From: Clostridia bacterium
GTDB lineage: Bacteria; Bacillota; Clostridia; Oscillospirales; Acutalibacteraceae
Length of the DNA stretch: 64,000 nt
Direction of reading: 5' to 3'
Assembly (NCBI GenBank): GCA_017395425.1
Contig: JAFPUM010000011.1
Location: 1-64,000 of the forward strand
Part shown: piece after piece, positions 8,917 to 17,272 of the stretch
How positions within the stretch are numbered: the stretch's first letter is position 1
How the letters are laid out: each line of letters starts with the position of its first letter
The notes under the pieces: generated by a model
Seen by the model: only the letters and a program-made list of their open reading frames with translations
Told to the model about the DNA's origin: nothing
The model's database searches: none
Translations under genes and position numbers: made by a program

Positions 8917-9480
8917 TCAGCCTCCGAAGAACAGATGCTCGATGAGTATCTTGCCGCCCAGCGCGATCAGAATCACACCGCCCAGTATTTCCGAACCGCT
9001 CTTATACCGCGTTCCGAATACGTTTCCGATGCGGAGACCGCCCGCGGATATGCCGAAGGTGGTCACGCCGATCAGCAGGACGGCGGGAATAATATGTACC
9101 TGCAAAAAGGCAAATGTCACACCGATTGCCAGCGCGTCAATGCTGGTGGCCACTGCCAGCGGCAGCATGGCTTTGAAGGAGAAGGAGCCGTCCACCGATT
9201 CCTCTTCGTCGCCCACTGCCTCACGGATCATGTTGCCGCCGATCAGCGCCAGCAGCACGAAGGCAATCCAATGATCGACGTTGGTAATCATCGACTCGAA
9301 CTGTTTGCCCAATAGGTAGCCGATGAGCGGCATGAGCGCCTGAAATCCGCCGAAATACAGACCGACATTCATATAATGCCGCGTCCGCAGTTCATGTACC
9401 GAAAGCCCCTTGCAGATTGACACAGCGAAAGCGTCCATCGAAAGTCCGATGGCAATGACAACCAGATCAAACAAACTCAT
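8917..9480 (-). CDS. mntP: Manganese efflux pump MntP
   Basis: A 187-residue, six-helix membrane protein exporting Mn2+. It has the two-repeat architecture of the family: IGLSMDAFAVSICKG in the first repeat and ATSIDALAIGVTFAF in the second, each with the conserved Asp-Ala pair needed for metal transport. Many mntP genes are controlled by a yybP-ykoY manganese riboswitch. The leader here is short (about 30 nt from the predicted start site) and I see no such structure. First gene of the mntP-asparaginase-TraX cluster. Confidence 0.93.
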   Translation of the reverse strand: MSLFDLVVIAIGLSMDAFAVSICKGLSVHELRTRHYMNVGLYFGGFQALMPLIGYLLGKQFESMITNVDHWIAFVLLALIGGNMIREAVGDEEESVDGSFSFKAMLPLAVATSIDALAIGVTFAFLQVHIIPAVLLIGVTTFGISAGGLRIGNVFGTRYKSGSEILGGVILIALGGKILIEHLFFGG

Positions 9481-9516
9481 TTTTTGACAATCCTTTCATT
9501 TTATGTACGTCCCTTT

Positions 9517-9545
9517 ACTGTATCACATTTTTCCGTTCTTGTCAA
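9517..9545 (-). promoter_or_regulatory. Sigma-A promoter of mntP
   Basis: Minus-strand TTGACA (9545-9540), 17 bp, TACAGT (9522-9517). Confidence 0.65.
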
Positions 9546-9595
9546 TCGACAGCGGACTTTTTTACACGGAACCCGCTATCATTTACAGCCATAAC

Positions 9596-9823
9596 CCGCG
9601 CGGCGAAGCACGCGCAAATCAAGAAGCAGTGGGACATCCGTGACAAGACCCATCGCGGCAGGTACGCGGGCGGCGTAAGCCGTATACGCCCCGGACGCGA
9701 GCATTCAGGCAAAAGCCCCGACGCGAGCAAAGCACTTCTTTTTATCCGAACGCGAAAGAACGTCCCAGCCGCCGCCTTTATCCAGCCGCGCCCCTGCGCC
9801 GGGGTCGGATCATCGCTATCCCG
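9596..9823 (+). repeat. Dispersed intergenic repeat, family A, copy 1
   Basis: About 230 bp of noncoding sequence matching 53711-53931 in the same orientation. Shared blocks include GCGGCGAAGCACGCGC, GGACATCCGTG, GGTACGCGGGCGGCG, GCCCCGGACGCGAGCAT and CAGCCGCGCCCCTGCGCC. Both copies contain a short internal near-duplication (GCCCCGGACGCGAGC / GCCCCGACGCGAGC). It fills the gap between the mntP promoter and the terminator of the HD-GYP gene. No inverted ends or coding signal are seen. Confidence 0.75.
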
Positions 9824-9840
9824 GTAAATAAGCGATATCT

Positions 9841-9884
9841 GAAAAAAAATAAACGCCCGCCGGAGAAATTCTCCCCGGCGGGCG
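9841..9884 (-). terminator. Intrinsic terminator of the HD-GYP gene
   Basis: A GC-rich stem (9854-9884, CGCCCGCCGG pairing with CCGGCGGGCG) is followed on the minus strand by a T-rich run (9853-9841). Confidence 0.85.
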
Positions 9885-9922
9885 TAACATGTTACGAATC
9901 AATCAGATCCTCCGTCCGGCTT

Positions 9923-12900
9923 CTACCGGCGGTAACGCGGGAAGCTGGTGCCGGTCTGAATGGAACTGCGGGCATTGGAAGCGGACGAATCCTTGACCAG
10001 ATTGGATTTGGCGGGTTCGGCGGGAGCGGATTCGGTCTTGGCAGGCTCGTTGGCTGCTTCTTCCTTCTGCTTCTGATGGATATTGTTGATATCCTCAGTG
10101 GTGCCGCCGCCGGCATCGTCCGGCGCACGGAACTCGCCCTTGTCCACCAGCCGCAGGAAGGCGTCCACCACGTCGGCGGTGAGCTGTGTGCCGCGCACGC
10201 TCTTGATGATCGACACGGCCTTTTCAAAATTCATGCGCTTGCGGTAAGGACGGTTGGAATACATGGCGTCGAAGGTATCCGCCACGGCGATGATCTGCGC
10301 CACGCGCGGAATCTCGTCGCCCTTGAGCCCCTTGGGATAGCCCTTGCCGTCGGGACGCTCGTGATGGAATCCCGCGCCGATGGCGAGTTCGGGCATAATG
10401 CTGATGCCCTTGAGGGTTTCGTAACCGAGCGCGGGGTGCGACTTGATGATCGCGAATTCCTCATCGGTGAGCTTGCCGGGCTTGTTGAGAACCTCGGGCG
10501 GCACGCCGACCTTGCCGATATCGTGCATCAGCGCGATGTTGTAATATTGCTGGATGGTTTCCTCGTCATAGCCCAGTTCCTTCGCCAGCATGACGGTGTA
10601 CTGTGCCACGCGGGAGGAGTGACCGTTGGTATAGGCGTCCTTCATATCAATGACCTTGGCGAAGGCTTCCACGATTTCACGGATGAGCTGCTTCTGTTCG
10701 TTTTCCTTTTTGAGGAACGCCTTGGTCTTGCGGCGGATATACAGCATGACGAGTGCGCCTACCATCAGCGCACCCAGCGCGACGGCGGCGAGACGGAACC
10801 ACAGCAGTTCATAGATCGCTTTTTCCTTCACAATGCGCACGGACATTTCCTGATTGGTCTGCCCCTGCGAATCGGAAATCGAAAGCACGAAGTCGTAATT
10901 GCCGCCTTTGAGGTTGGTGTAGTCAATGGGAGTGAGCTCGCTGCGCAGAAGGGTGGTATCGTGGTCGTCGAAGCCTTTGAGACGGTACGTCACCTGCGGG
11001 TTCATGAGGGAATAGTTGAAGACGTAGCTGTAAATGGTGAGTTTTTTGGTGTCGGAGGGAATGGTGATTTTTCCATCCTCGCCGGTGAAAAAGCGCTTGC
11101 CGTCAGCGGAAACATAGGGAACCGCTATCTTGACATTGCTGACGTCTTCATAGGAATTTTCAATATTGACCTTCGCCACGCCGGTGGTGCCGGCAATATA
11201 CAGATCTCCGGCGGGCGTGAGCGCACTGTAAGAATTCGCCGTGGCAATCACCGAGAGACCGTTATCCCTGCCATAATAACGCGGGTTGAGGTCGCCGTTG
11301 GCAATCAGTTCATCCGCCGACAGCACATAGATGCCGTTGCTGCTGAGTACCCACATATCGCCCTTGCTGTTTTCATACAGGTCGAAGTTATTGGAATAGG
11401 GGAAATTCTGGACGGTGGTGACATTGCCGATTTCGTCCATATAGGCGAGCGAATTGCTGGTGACGATCCAGATCACGTTGCGAGAGGTGTCCTCCTTCAG
11501 ACGCATGACCACCTCGGAAGCAAGACCTGCAGGAATGCCGACGTGTCTGGCTTTGCCGTCGGAGAGGAAATAGATGCCGTCGCCGTCCGTACCGATGATC
11601 ATCTGACCGCTGCGGGTTTCAATGGCGGTGAGGATTTCGGTATTGTTGATGCCGGCGGTATCGTTGTAGACCTGCGTCACGGTGTCGTCCTGAATCAGCG
11701 CCAGACCGCCCGAACAGACCGCCATAAAGCTGCCGTCCTGCTTTTCAAAGACGGTTCTCACGCGGTCGGAAGGCATACCGTCCTCTGTGCTGAAACGGGT
11801 GACAGTGCCGCCGTCCGCAGCGTATTGATAGCGCAGCAGCGCGGTTTCGCCGTAGGTGGCAATCCAGATGCGATCCTTGCTGTCGGGAATGATGGAACGG
11901 ATACGGCAGCCTTCCAGCATATCGAGCAGATTGGTGGCTTCCAGCGGTTCGCCGGAAGCCGTGACTGCCGAAACCAGCGGCAGTTCATCCAATGTCTGTT
12001 CATTCTGAAGCACGGTCAGACCGTTGTTTTTACTGCCGATAAACAGCATACCGTGATACATACAGGTCGCGTTGATGACGTCGGAGGGAAGGCTGTACCG
12101 CTGGGTGATGTTGGCAAACTGATTGGGCACCACCTTCATGATGCCCTGCTTGGAGGAGGGAACCCAGAGATTTCCCTGATAATCCGCCATCACGCCTTCG
12201 GCGGAGCTGTCGAGCGGCAGGTGATCGATTTTTTGGAAGCTGCCGTTCCGGAGTACGCCGATGCCGTTGTTGGCACTGACCCACACCTGATCCCCGATTT
12301 TGTTGACGGAATTGACATAGTCCAAGGGAGAAATATCATAGGACTTAATGTCCTGCAATTCGTTGTCGTATTTTCCGTAATACAGTTCGCTGCCGGAAGT
12401 GCCGATGTAGACATAGCCGGGGTTTTCGTCATCGGGCAGAATGGCACGGATGCCGCTGATGCCCGTCACCGTCGAACCGCTCATCGAGGTGAGCTTGCCG
12501 TCCTGCATGGTAAAGATGGCGCCGCTGTTGGTCACGCCGTAAATCACCTGATCCACGCCCAGATGCAGTGCGCAGATATATTCGTCGTTGAGCAGGATAT
12601 CATTGACCGGCGTGAGGTTCATATCGGTGTCAATGATACACACACCCTGCGTGGAACCGATATAAATCGTTCCGTCGGGCGCTTCCACAATGGCGCGGAT
12701 GGACCGGGAACGCAGACCGTCCGCCTTGGTATAGAAGCGGAACGATTCCTTTTCCATCACTGCCACGCCGCTGTCATTGGTTCCCACCCAGAGGCGCTGC
12801 TTGCTGTCCACAAAGAGGCTCACCACGCTGGCGATACCGGTCGTGGAATCAATGCGCTCAAAGGTGTTGCCGTCGTAACGGATGAGACCGCTGTAACTGC

Positions 12901-13138
12901 CGATCCAGAGGAAGCCGTCGGAGGTGGCTGCCAGCGCGTTGGCTTCAGAGGTAGGAAGCCCGTTGGTGTTGTCATAGAGGATCGCGGAATAGCCGTCGCC
13001 CTGCTCGACCAGCCGGACTGCCACGCTGTCGGAATCCGTGCCGGCTGCCATCGCGGTCAGACCCGACAGCGGCAGCATAAGCGCCAGACACAGAACCAAA
13101 CAGGTGCATAAACAGGTTCTGATCATTTTGCAAAACAT
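9923..13138 (-). CDS. Two-component-type propeller sensor fused to HD-GYP phosphodiesterase
   Basis: A 1071-residue membrane protein. A signal peptide (1-32) precedes about a dozen Reg_prop beta-propeller repeats (motifs such as DGFLWIGSYSGLIRYDG and KQRLWVGTNDSGV) to about residue 690, then a Y_Y_Y Ig-like domain (about 690-770). One transmembrane helix (LLWFRLAAVALGALMVGALVMLY) follows. The cytoplasmic HD-GYP domain has all signature residues: GHSSRVA, LMHDIGKVGVP, KSHP, HHERPDGKGYP and ADTFDAM. A Glu/Ala/Pro-rich tail of about 70 residues follows. HD-GYP domains hydrolyse cyclic di-GMP or cGAMP-type dinucleotides. In Bacteroidetes such propellers drive hybrid histidine kinases and sense glycans; here the output is a phosphodiesterase. 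AAAGGAG precedes the ATG. Monocistronic. Confidence 0.92.
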   Translation of the reverse strand: MFCKMIRTCLCTCLVLCLALMLPLSGLTAMAAGTDSDSVAVRLVEQGDGYSAILYDNTNGLPTSEANALAATSDGFLWIGSYSGLIRYDGNTFERIDSTTGIASVVSLFVDSKQRLWVGTNDSGVAVMEKESFRFYTKADGLRSRSIRAIVEAPDGTIYIGSTQGVCIIDTDMNLTPVNDILLNDEYICALHLGVDQVIYGVTNSGAIFTMQDGKLTSMSGSTVTGISGIRAILPDDENPGYVYIGTSGSELYYGKYDNELQDIKSYDISPLDYVNSVNKIGDQVWVSANNGIGVLRNGSFQKIDHLPLDSSAEGVMADYQGNLWVPSSKQGIMKVVPNQFANITQRYSLPSDVINATCMYHGMLFIGSKNNGLTVLQNEQTLDELPLVSAVTASGEPLEATNLLDMLEGCRIRSIIPDSKDRIWIATYGETALLRYQYAADGGTVTRFSTEDGMPSDRVRTVFEKQDGSFMAVCSGGLALIQDDTVTQVYNDTAGINNTEILTAIETRSGQMIIGTDGDGIYFLSDGKARHVGIPAGLASEVVMRLKEDTSRNVIWIVTSNSLAYMDEIGNVTTVQNFPYSNNFDLYENSKGDMWVLSSNGIYVLSADELIANGDLNPRYYGRDNGLSVIATANSYSALTPAGDLYIAGTTGVAKVNIENSYEDVSNVKIAVPYVSADGKRFFTGEDGKITIPSDTKKLTIYSYVFNYSLMNPQVTYRLKGFDDHDTTLLRSELTPIDYTNLKGGNYDFVLSISDSQGQTNQEMSVRIVKEKAIYELLWFRLAAVALGALMVGALVMLYIRRKTKAFLKKENEQKQLIREIVEAFAKVIDMKDAYTNGHSSRVAQYTVMLAKELGYDEETIQQYYNIALMHDIGKVGVPPEVLNKPGKLTDEEFAIIKSHPALGYETLKGISIMPELAIGAGFHHERPDGKGYPKGLKGDEIPRVAQIIAVADTFDAMYSNRPYRKRMNFEKAVSIIKSVRGTQLTADVVDAFLRLVDKGEFRAPDDAGGGTTEDINNIHQKQKEEAANEPAKTESAPAEPAKSNLVKDSSASNARSSIQTGTSFPRYRR

Positions 13139-13222
13139 TCATGATCTCTCCTTTGCTGATTTTTTGGGATACTCTGATGCCTGTGCCGTATAAAATACGG
13201 CGTATATACCGTATATACATTT

Positions 13223-13251
13223 ATTATAGCCTGTTTATGGGGGTTTGTCAA
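13223..13251 (-). promoter_or_regulatory. Sigma-A promoter of the propeller HD-GYP gene
   Basis: Minus-strand TTGACA (13251-13246), 17 bp, TATAAT (13228-13223): a consensus promoter, suggesting high expression. Confidence 0.75.
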
Positions 13252-13293
13252 TCGCAAAACAAAACAGTTGCCGTGAATCTTTTAATTTTACGG

Positions 13294-13322
13294 TTGCAAA
13301 AAGGTGCGGTTATTGATATAAT
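13294..13322 (+). promoter_or_regulatory. Sigma-A promoter of the RhuM/Fic gene
   Basis: TTGCAA (13294-13299), 17 bp, TATAAT (13317-13322), divergent from the HD-GYP promoter. Confidence 0.65.
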
Positions 13323-13381
13323 CATACCTGTATGGATGGTTCATCCACCATCCCACCCATTGAAAGAAAGGGACGAAAGCC

Positions 13382-14497
13382 ATGTTTTTTGACAACGAAG
13401 ACGTAATCGAAACCGAAACCCTGGCGGAACCGCAGGAAGAGGACACGGCGGCGGAATTTGCGGAGGAAGCCGACGGAAAAGACATTCCCGAAGAAGCCGA
13501 CGAGGAACCCGAGGAAACCGAGGAGGATTCGGAGTACGACCCGGATGTGGTCATCGAGGACGACGGCAGAGGACTCTCCGACAGCGAGATTGTGATTTAT
13601 CAGACGGCGGACGGTTCGGTGGCGCTGGATGTGCCGCTGGAGAATGAAACCGTCTGGCTGACCCAGAAGCAGATGAAGGAGCTTTTCGGACGGGACATTT
13701 CGGGCATTTCGCGCCACATCTCCAACATCTTCAAGGACGGCGAGGTGGAAAAGGAAGGCAACGTCTATTATGCACGCTCCGAACGCACCGGCAAGCCGAT
13801 TGCCTATTACAGCCTAGACGTGATTCTCTCAGTGGGCTACCGCGTGAAATCCAAGCGCGCCGTGGAATTCCGTAAATGGGCGAGCGGCGTGCTGCGGGAA
13901 TATATCCTGCGCGGCTACGCCGCCAACGAACAGCGCATGAAGCAGCTCGGCGAGGTCATCCAGATCATGAAACGCGCCCGGAATATGCTGGAGGCGCGTC
14001 AGATTCTCGACGTGGTGGAGAGCTATGCGACCGCGCTCGACCTGCTGGACGATTACGACCACCAGTGCATTCCCAAGCCGCGCGGCAGTGAGGCGACCTA
14101 TGTCATTTCCTATGAGGAATGCCGCGAGCTGATCGACGGCATGAAGTTCAACGCCGACAGCGACCTCTTCGGCAACGAGAAGGACGACAGCTTCAAGGCG
14201 AGCATTGCCGCCATCTACCAGACCTTCTTCGGAGAAGACGTGTATCCGTCGCTTGAGGAAAAGGCGGCGAACCTGCTCTATTTCGTCACCAAGAACCACT
14301 CCTTCTCCGACGGCAACAAGCGTATCGCAGCGGCGGTGTTCCTCTACTTCCTCGACAAGAACGGCATTCTTTTCAACGAAGAAGGAGACAAGATTATCGC
14401 GGACTATACCCTTGTTGCCATTACGCTGATGATTGCCGAATCCCGCGCCGAGGAAAAGGAAGCGATGGTCAGCCTGATTATGAATTTCCTGCACTGA
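13382..14497 (+). CDS. RhuM/Fic-DOC family protein with acidic N-terminal extension
   Basis: A 371-residue soluble protein. Residues about 65-185 match the RhuM family (VWLTQKQMKELFG, a helix-turn-helix-like block, then SLDVILSVGYRVKSKRAVEFRKWA). Residues about 215-365 are a Fic/DOC fold with the motif HSFSDGNKR, closest to the Doc form HxFx[DN]xNKR. Fic enzymes AMPylate proteins and Doc phosphorylates EF-Tu. The first 60 residues are almost entirely Asp/Glu/Ala/Pro, which I do not know from other members of the family. GAAAGGGA precedes the ATG. No separate antitoxin gene is visible; the DUF1275 gene follows 21 bp downstream. Confidence 0.88.
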   Translation: MFFDNEDVIETETLAEPQEEDTAAEFAEEADGKDIPEEADEEPEETEEDSEYDPDVVIEDDGRGLSDSEIVIYQTADGSVALDVPLENETVWLTQKQMKELFGRDISGISRHISNIFKDGEVEKEGNVYYARSERTGKPIAYYSLDVILSVGYRVKSKRAVEFRKWASGVLREYILRGYAANEQRMKQLGEVIQIMKRARNMLEARQILDVVESYATALDLLDDYDHQCIPKPRGSEATYVISYEECRELIDGMKFNADSDLFGNEKDDSFKASIAAIYQTFFGEDVYPSLEEKAANLLYFVTKNHSFSDGNKRIAAAVFLYFLDKNGILFNEEGDKIIADYTLVAITLMIAESRAEEKEAMVSLIMNFLH

Positions 14498-14518
14498 AGC
14501 GGGTAAGGTAGAAATGAT

Positions 14519-15244
14519 ATGAAACACCATTTGCCAAATGATTTCCCCGACTATCTGGAATGTGAAAAACACTGGGTATACTGCTGTCTGATTGCGGCGG
14601 CGGGGTGGTTCGGCGCCTATACCTATCTGCTGCGGGGCGGGGTGTTCTGCAACGCGCAGACCGCCAACATCGTGCTGCTGTCCATGGCACTGGGCAGAGG
14701 CGACTGGAAGGGCGCGGCGTATCTGCTGGTGCCCATCACCGCCTACTTTGCGGGGGCATTCTGTTCGGAATACCTCGGCAAGACGGTCAAACGTCTCCAT
14801 TTCCTCCGCTGGGACACGATGCTCATCGGCGGCGAAATTGTCACAGTGGTGCTGCTGGGCTGTCTGCCGGGCAGCGTCCCCCATCAGATCACGCAGATCA
14901 CCCTGAATTTTCTTTGCTCCATGCAGTTCAACACCTTCCGCCAGTCCGAGGGAATCCCCGCCGCCACCACCTTCGTCACCAATCATATCCGGCAGGTGGG
15001 CGCCAATCTCGCCAAATATGTCCGCCACCGGGACGCAGCTTCGGCGGCACTGGTCAGGACGCACGGTTCCATGATTTTGTGCTTCTTTCTGGGCGGTGTG
15101 GCGTCGGCGATCGGTTGTCGGCTTTTCTCTTACCGTTCGCTCTGGGGTGCGGCGGTTATTCTGCTGGCGGTGTTTGTGAAGCTGGTGTACGCGGACTTGT
15201 CCTATGAAAAGAATCTGCTGGAGCGTGTGCCGCACGGTCATTGA
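14519..15244 (+). CDS. YoaK / DUF1275 family membrane protein
   Basis: A 241-residue protein with about six transmembrane segments and the DUF1275 pattern: an early GGVFCNAQTANIVLLSMAL, a central CSMQFNTFR and a TTFVTNHIRQVG segment. The transported substrate of the family is unknown. It starts 21 bp after the RhuM/Fic stop and is followed 62 bp later by the RnfD-like gene, so one transcript from 13.3 kb may cover all of them. Confidence 0.85.
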   Translation: MKHHLPNDFPDYLECEKHWVYCCLIAAAGWFGAYTYLLRGGVFCNAQTANIVLLSMALGRGDWKGAAYLLVPITAYFAGAFCSEYLGKTVKRLHFLRWDTMLIGGEIVTVVLLGCLPGSVPHQITQITLNFLCSMQFNTFRQSEGIPAATTFVTNHIRQVGANLAKYVRHRDAASAALVRTHGSMILCFFLGGVASAIGCRLFSYRSLWGAAVILLAVFVKLVYADLSYEKNLLERVPHGH

Positions 15245-15306
15245 AGGGATTTGTATATCCTGTTATATACCTTATCATTCCATTACGAAGGGAGAACCAA
15301 AACCGT

Positions 15307-16326
15307 ATGGCTGACGATTTCGCGCAAAGTTCGGCGCCGCATTTCCGGCAGACCGATATCCCGCTGTATGCCACGGTTCACCGGCTGATCGCGCTGGGCA
15401 TCCTGCTGATTTTTCCGCTGATTCATTACGGCGGACGGGTGCCCGTGATGGTGCTGTTCGCGGTACTGAGTGCCGTGGGAACCGAAGCCCTGTGGAATGT
15501 CATCGCGGAGCGCGCGCAGACGCTCGACGATCTGACCGCCGTGGAAATCGGCGTGACCTGCGCACTGCTGATGCCTGCGCGGGCGGAATACTGGCTGGCG
15601 GTCTTTACGGCGGCAGCCGCGATTGCCGTGGGCAAAATGCCCTTTGGCGGGGTAAGCCGCACACCGTTTGTCCCCGCCTCGGTAGGCTATGGCATGGCGG
15701 CGGTGTGCTTTCCGGAAGAAACCTTCACCTTTTCCCGCGTGAATGAGCATGTCATCGACAAGCTCTATGCCTTCAGCTCCAACGAACTCGCGCCGGAAGC
15801 GTTTTCTCCCATTGAGATGCTCCGGCGGGGGCAAGACCCCAGTGTGCATCCGGGCGAATATTTTCTGGGGGAAATGGCGGGACCGATGGGAACCGCTTCG
15901 GCGGCACTGCTGGTGATGGCGGGACTCTGGCTGTATATGAGCGGCAATCTGGCGTGGCAGTGTGTGGCGTCCTTTTCGCTTGCCACAGCGGTGGTGTCCT
16001 TCGCGATACCCTATCCCGCCGCCGGAACGGCGTTCGGGCTGTTTTACGATCTGCTGAGCGGTTCGACCTTCTTCTGCTGCGTCTTTATGGCAGCCTGTCC
16101 GTGCTACTGTCCCAAACTGGCGACGGCGCGCTATGTCTGGGGCGGCATCTGCGGGGCGCTGTCGGTGCTGATCCAGCACTTCGGCAGCGTGGAAGCGGGC
16201 GGCGCCTTCGCGGTGCTGCTGATGTGTCCGCTCGCCGTACCCTTTGACCGCATGGTCTGGACGCTGCGAAGCAAGGATATTTCGTGGCGCACGGTATGGC
16301 AGGCGATAGCCGGAAAAAGTGAATAG
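15307..16326 (+). CDS. RnfD/NqrB-like membrane protein without the flavin-attachment motif
   Basis: A 339-residue polytopic membrane protein. The C-terminal half follows RnfD: YFLGEMAGPMGTASAALLVMAGL corresponds to the LFLGxxxGxxGExS block, and helices follow the RnfD spacing. In true RnfD/NqrB an FMN is covalently bound to Thr in a (D/T)xxSGAT-type motif just before this block. Here the matching stretch reads APEAFSPIEMLRRG and has no such Thr. ATG 15307 follows GAAGGGAGA. With the RnfE-like gene next door it looks like an Rnf-derived pair. RnfA, B, C and G are absent nearby, so ferredoxin:NAD oxidoreduction is unlikely. Confidence 0.75.
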   Translation: MADDFAQSSAPHFRQTDIPLYATVHRLIALGILLIFPLIHYGGRVPVMVLFAVLSAVGTEALWNVIAERAQTLDDLTAVEIGVTCALLMPARAEYWLAVFTAAAAIAVGKMPFGGVSRTPFVPASVGYGMAAVCFPEETFTFSRVNEHVIDKLYAFSSNELAPEAFSPIEMLRRGQDPSVHPGEYFLGEMAGPMGTASAALLVMAGLWLYMSGNLAWQCVASFSLATAVVSFAIPYPAAGTAFGLFYDLLSGSTFFCCVFMAACPCYCPKLATARYVWGGICGALSVLIQHFGSVEAGGAFAVLLMCPLAVPFDRMVWTLRSKDISWRTVWQAIAGKSE

Positions 16327-16370
16327 TGAATAGTGTATAGTGAAAATGGGAAGGGAGAGAACCAACCGCA

Positions 16371-17000
16371 TTGAATCCAAAAGAAGCATGGAGCCGTCCC
16401 CGGCTGGCACGTCCGACGGGATTTTCACGCGTGGTCAGCTACGAAAACGGCATGGGCGAAGAACATCCCCTGCTGCAGCGGGGAGCCGGTGCGGCAAGCA
16501 TTGCGGCGGCGTGTACGTCTGCCGGCAGCGCGCTGACCCTGACGCTTGTCATGCTGGTGCTTTGCCTTGCGATGGGCGTGGTATACATCTATGAACGGGG
16601 GGAATACCGTCAGCCCATGCGGACGGTGCTGTATCTGGTGCCTTCGGCGTTTATCACGGGACTGTGCGCGCTGGCAGCCGGTGTGACAGTCCCCGATACG
16701 CTGCGCCGTATCGGGATGTATCTCCCGCTGCTGGCGGTGGATGCGCTGGTACTGTCGCGGCTGCAGGCCGACGCGCCGTTTCTGCCGCCGACGCAGGCGC
16801 TCCCTGAGGCGCTGCGGCTGTGGTGGCTGTATGCTGTGGCGGCAATGACCGTGGGTGCGCTGCGGGAATGGCTGGGACAGGGAACGATTTTCGGATGGCA
16901 CCTCCTTCTCCCGGGCGGTATCGGCGGCATGAATCTCGCCTTTGCCGGATTTATCCTGCTGGGCTTTGTGCTGGCGGTCAAACGACGGCGGGGATCATAA
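16371..17000 (+). CDS. RnfE/RnfA-like membrane protein lacking the cluster cysteines
   Basis: A 209-residue, roughly six-helix protein. It aligns with the RnfA/RnfE/NqrD/NqrE family in order: HPLLQRGAGAAS (family NPVLVQGLGLCP), YLPLLAVDALVLSR (family PLxVVNCxILGR) and LREWLGQGTIFGWHLL. The two family cysteines that hold the intramembrane iron-sulfur cluster are replaced by Ala at both places. Start TTG at 16371, AAGGGAGAGA upstream. Probably cotranscribed with the RnfD-like gene and ended by the terminator at 17015-17054. Assignment is by motif order and context. Confidence 0.72.
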   Translation: MNPKEAWSRPRLARPTGFSRVVSYENGMGEEHPLLQRGAGAASIAAACTSAGSALTLTLVMLVLCLAMGVVYIYERGEYRQPMRTVLYLVPSAFITGLCALAAGVTVPDTLRRIGMYLPLLAVDALVLSRLQADAPFLPPTQALPEALRLWWLYAVAAMTVGALREWLGQGTIFGWHLLLPGGIGGMNLAFAGFILLGFVLAVKRRRGS

Positions 17001-17014
17001 TCATACAACTTTCT

Positions 17015-17054
17015 AAAAGCCTGTTTTGCGTGAAAATGCCAAACAGGCTTTTTA
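17015..17054 (+). terminator. Intrinsic terminator after the RnfE-like gene
   Basis: AAAAGCCTGTTT (17015-17026) pairs with AAACAGGCTTTTT (17041-17053), followed by a short T/A tract. Confidence 0.85.
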
Positions 17055-17180
17055 TATGATCATGCGACGGCTGCCGTTGCCCATAAAGCATCTGCCACCA
17101 TATTACCATAAAGCCGACCCAAAAAACCGATTTGGGATAATCGGCAGGCAGCAGGTGAAAATCGGCAGGGGGCTAAGGGA

Positions 17181-17209
17181 TTGTCATGATGTGCGGTTTA
17201 TGGTATGAT
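17181..17209 (+). promoter_or_regulatory. Sigma-A promoter of the LytTR/GHKL regulators
   Basis: TTGTCA (17181-17186), 17 bp, TATGAT (17204-17209). It places the start of the regulator at ATG 17273. Confidence 0.6.
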
Positions 17210-17272
17210 TATAATCAAGCGGAAAAAGAAGAGACTCATTTGTATGGTATGGTGTGGAGGAAGTGTCGCACA

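Noticed and set aside
9481..9545. Search for a yybP-ykoY manganese riboswitch before mntP
   Set aside because: The leader after the predicted promoter is only about 30 nt and shows no such structure.
9542..9730. Short minus-strand ORF with a similar ORF at 53645-53866
   Set aside because: The similarity comes from the family A DNA repeat. Substitutions are mostly non-conservative and neither has a ribosome binding site, so no protein is called.
10076..13111. A 1011-codon open frame antisense to the propeller HD-GYP gene
   Set aside because: It lies fully opposite a gene with clear domains, is His/Gly/Asp-rich as expected of complementary-strand shadows in GC-rich DNA, and has no ribosome binding site.
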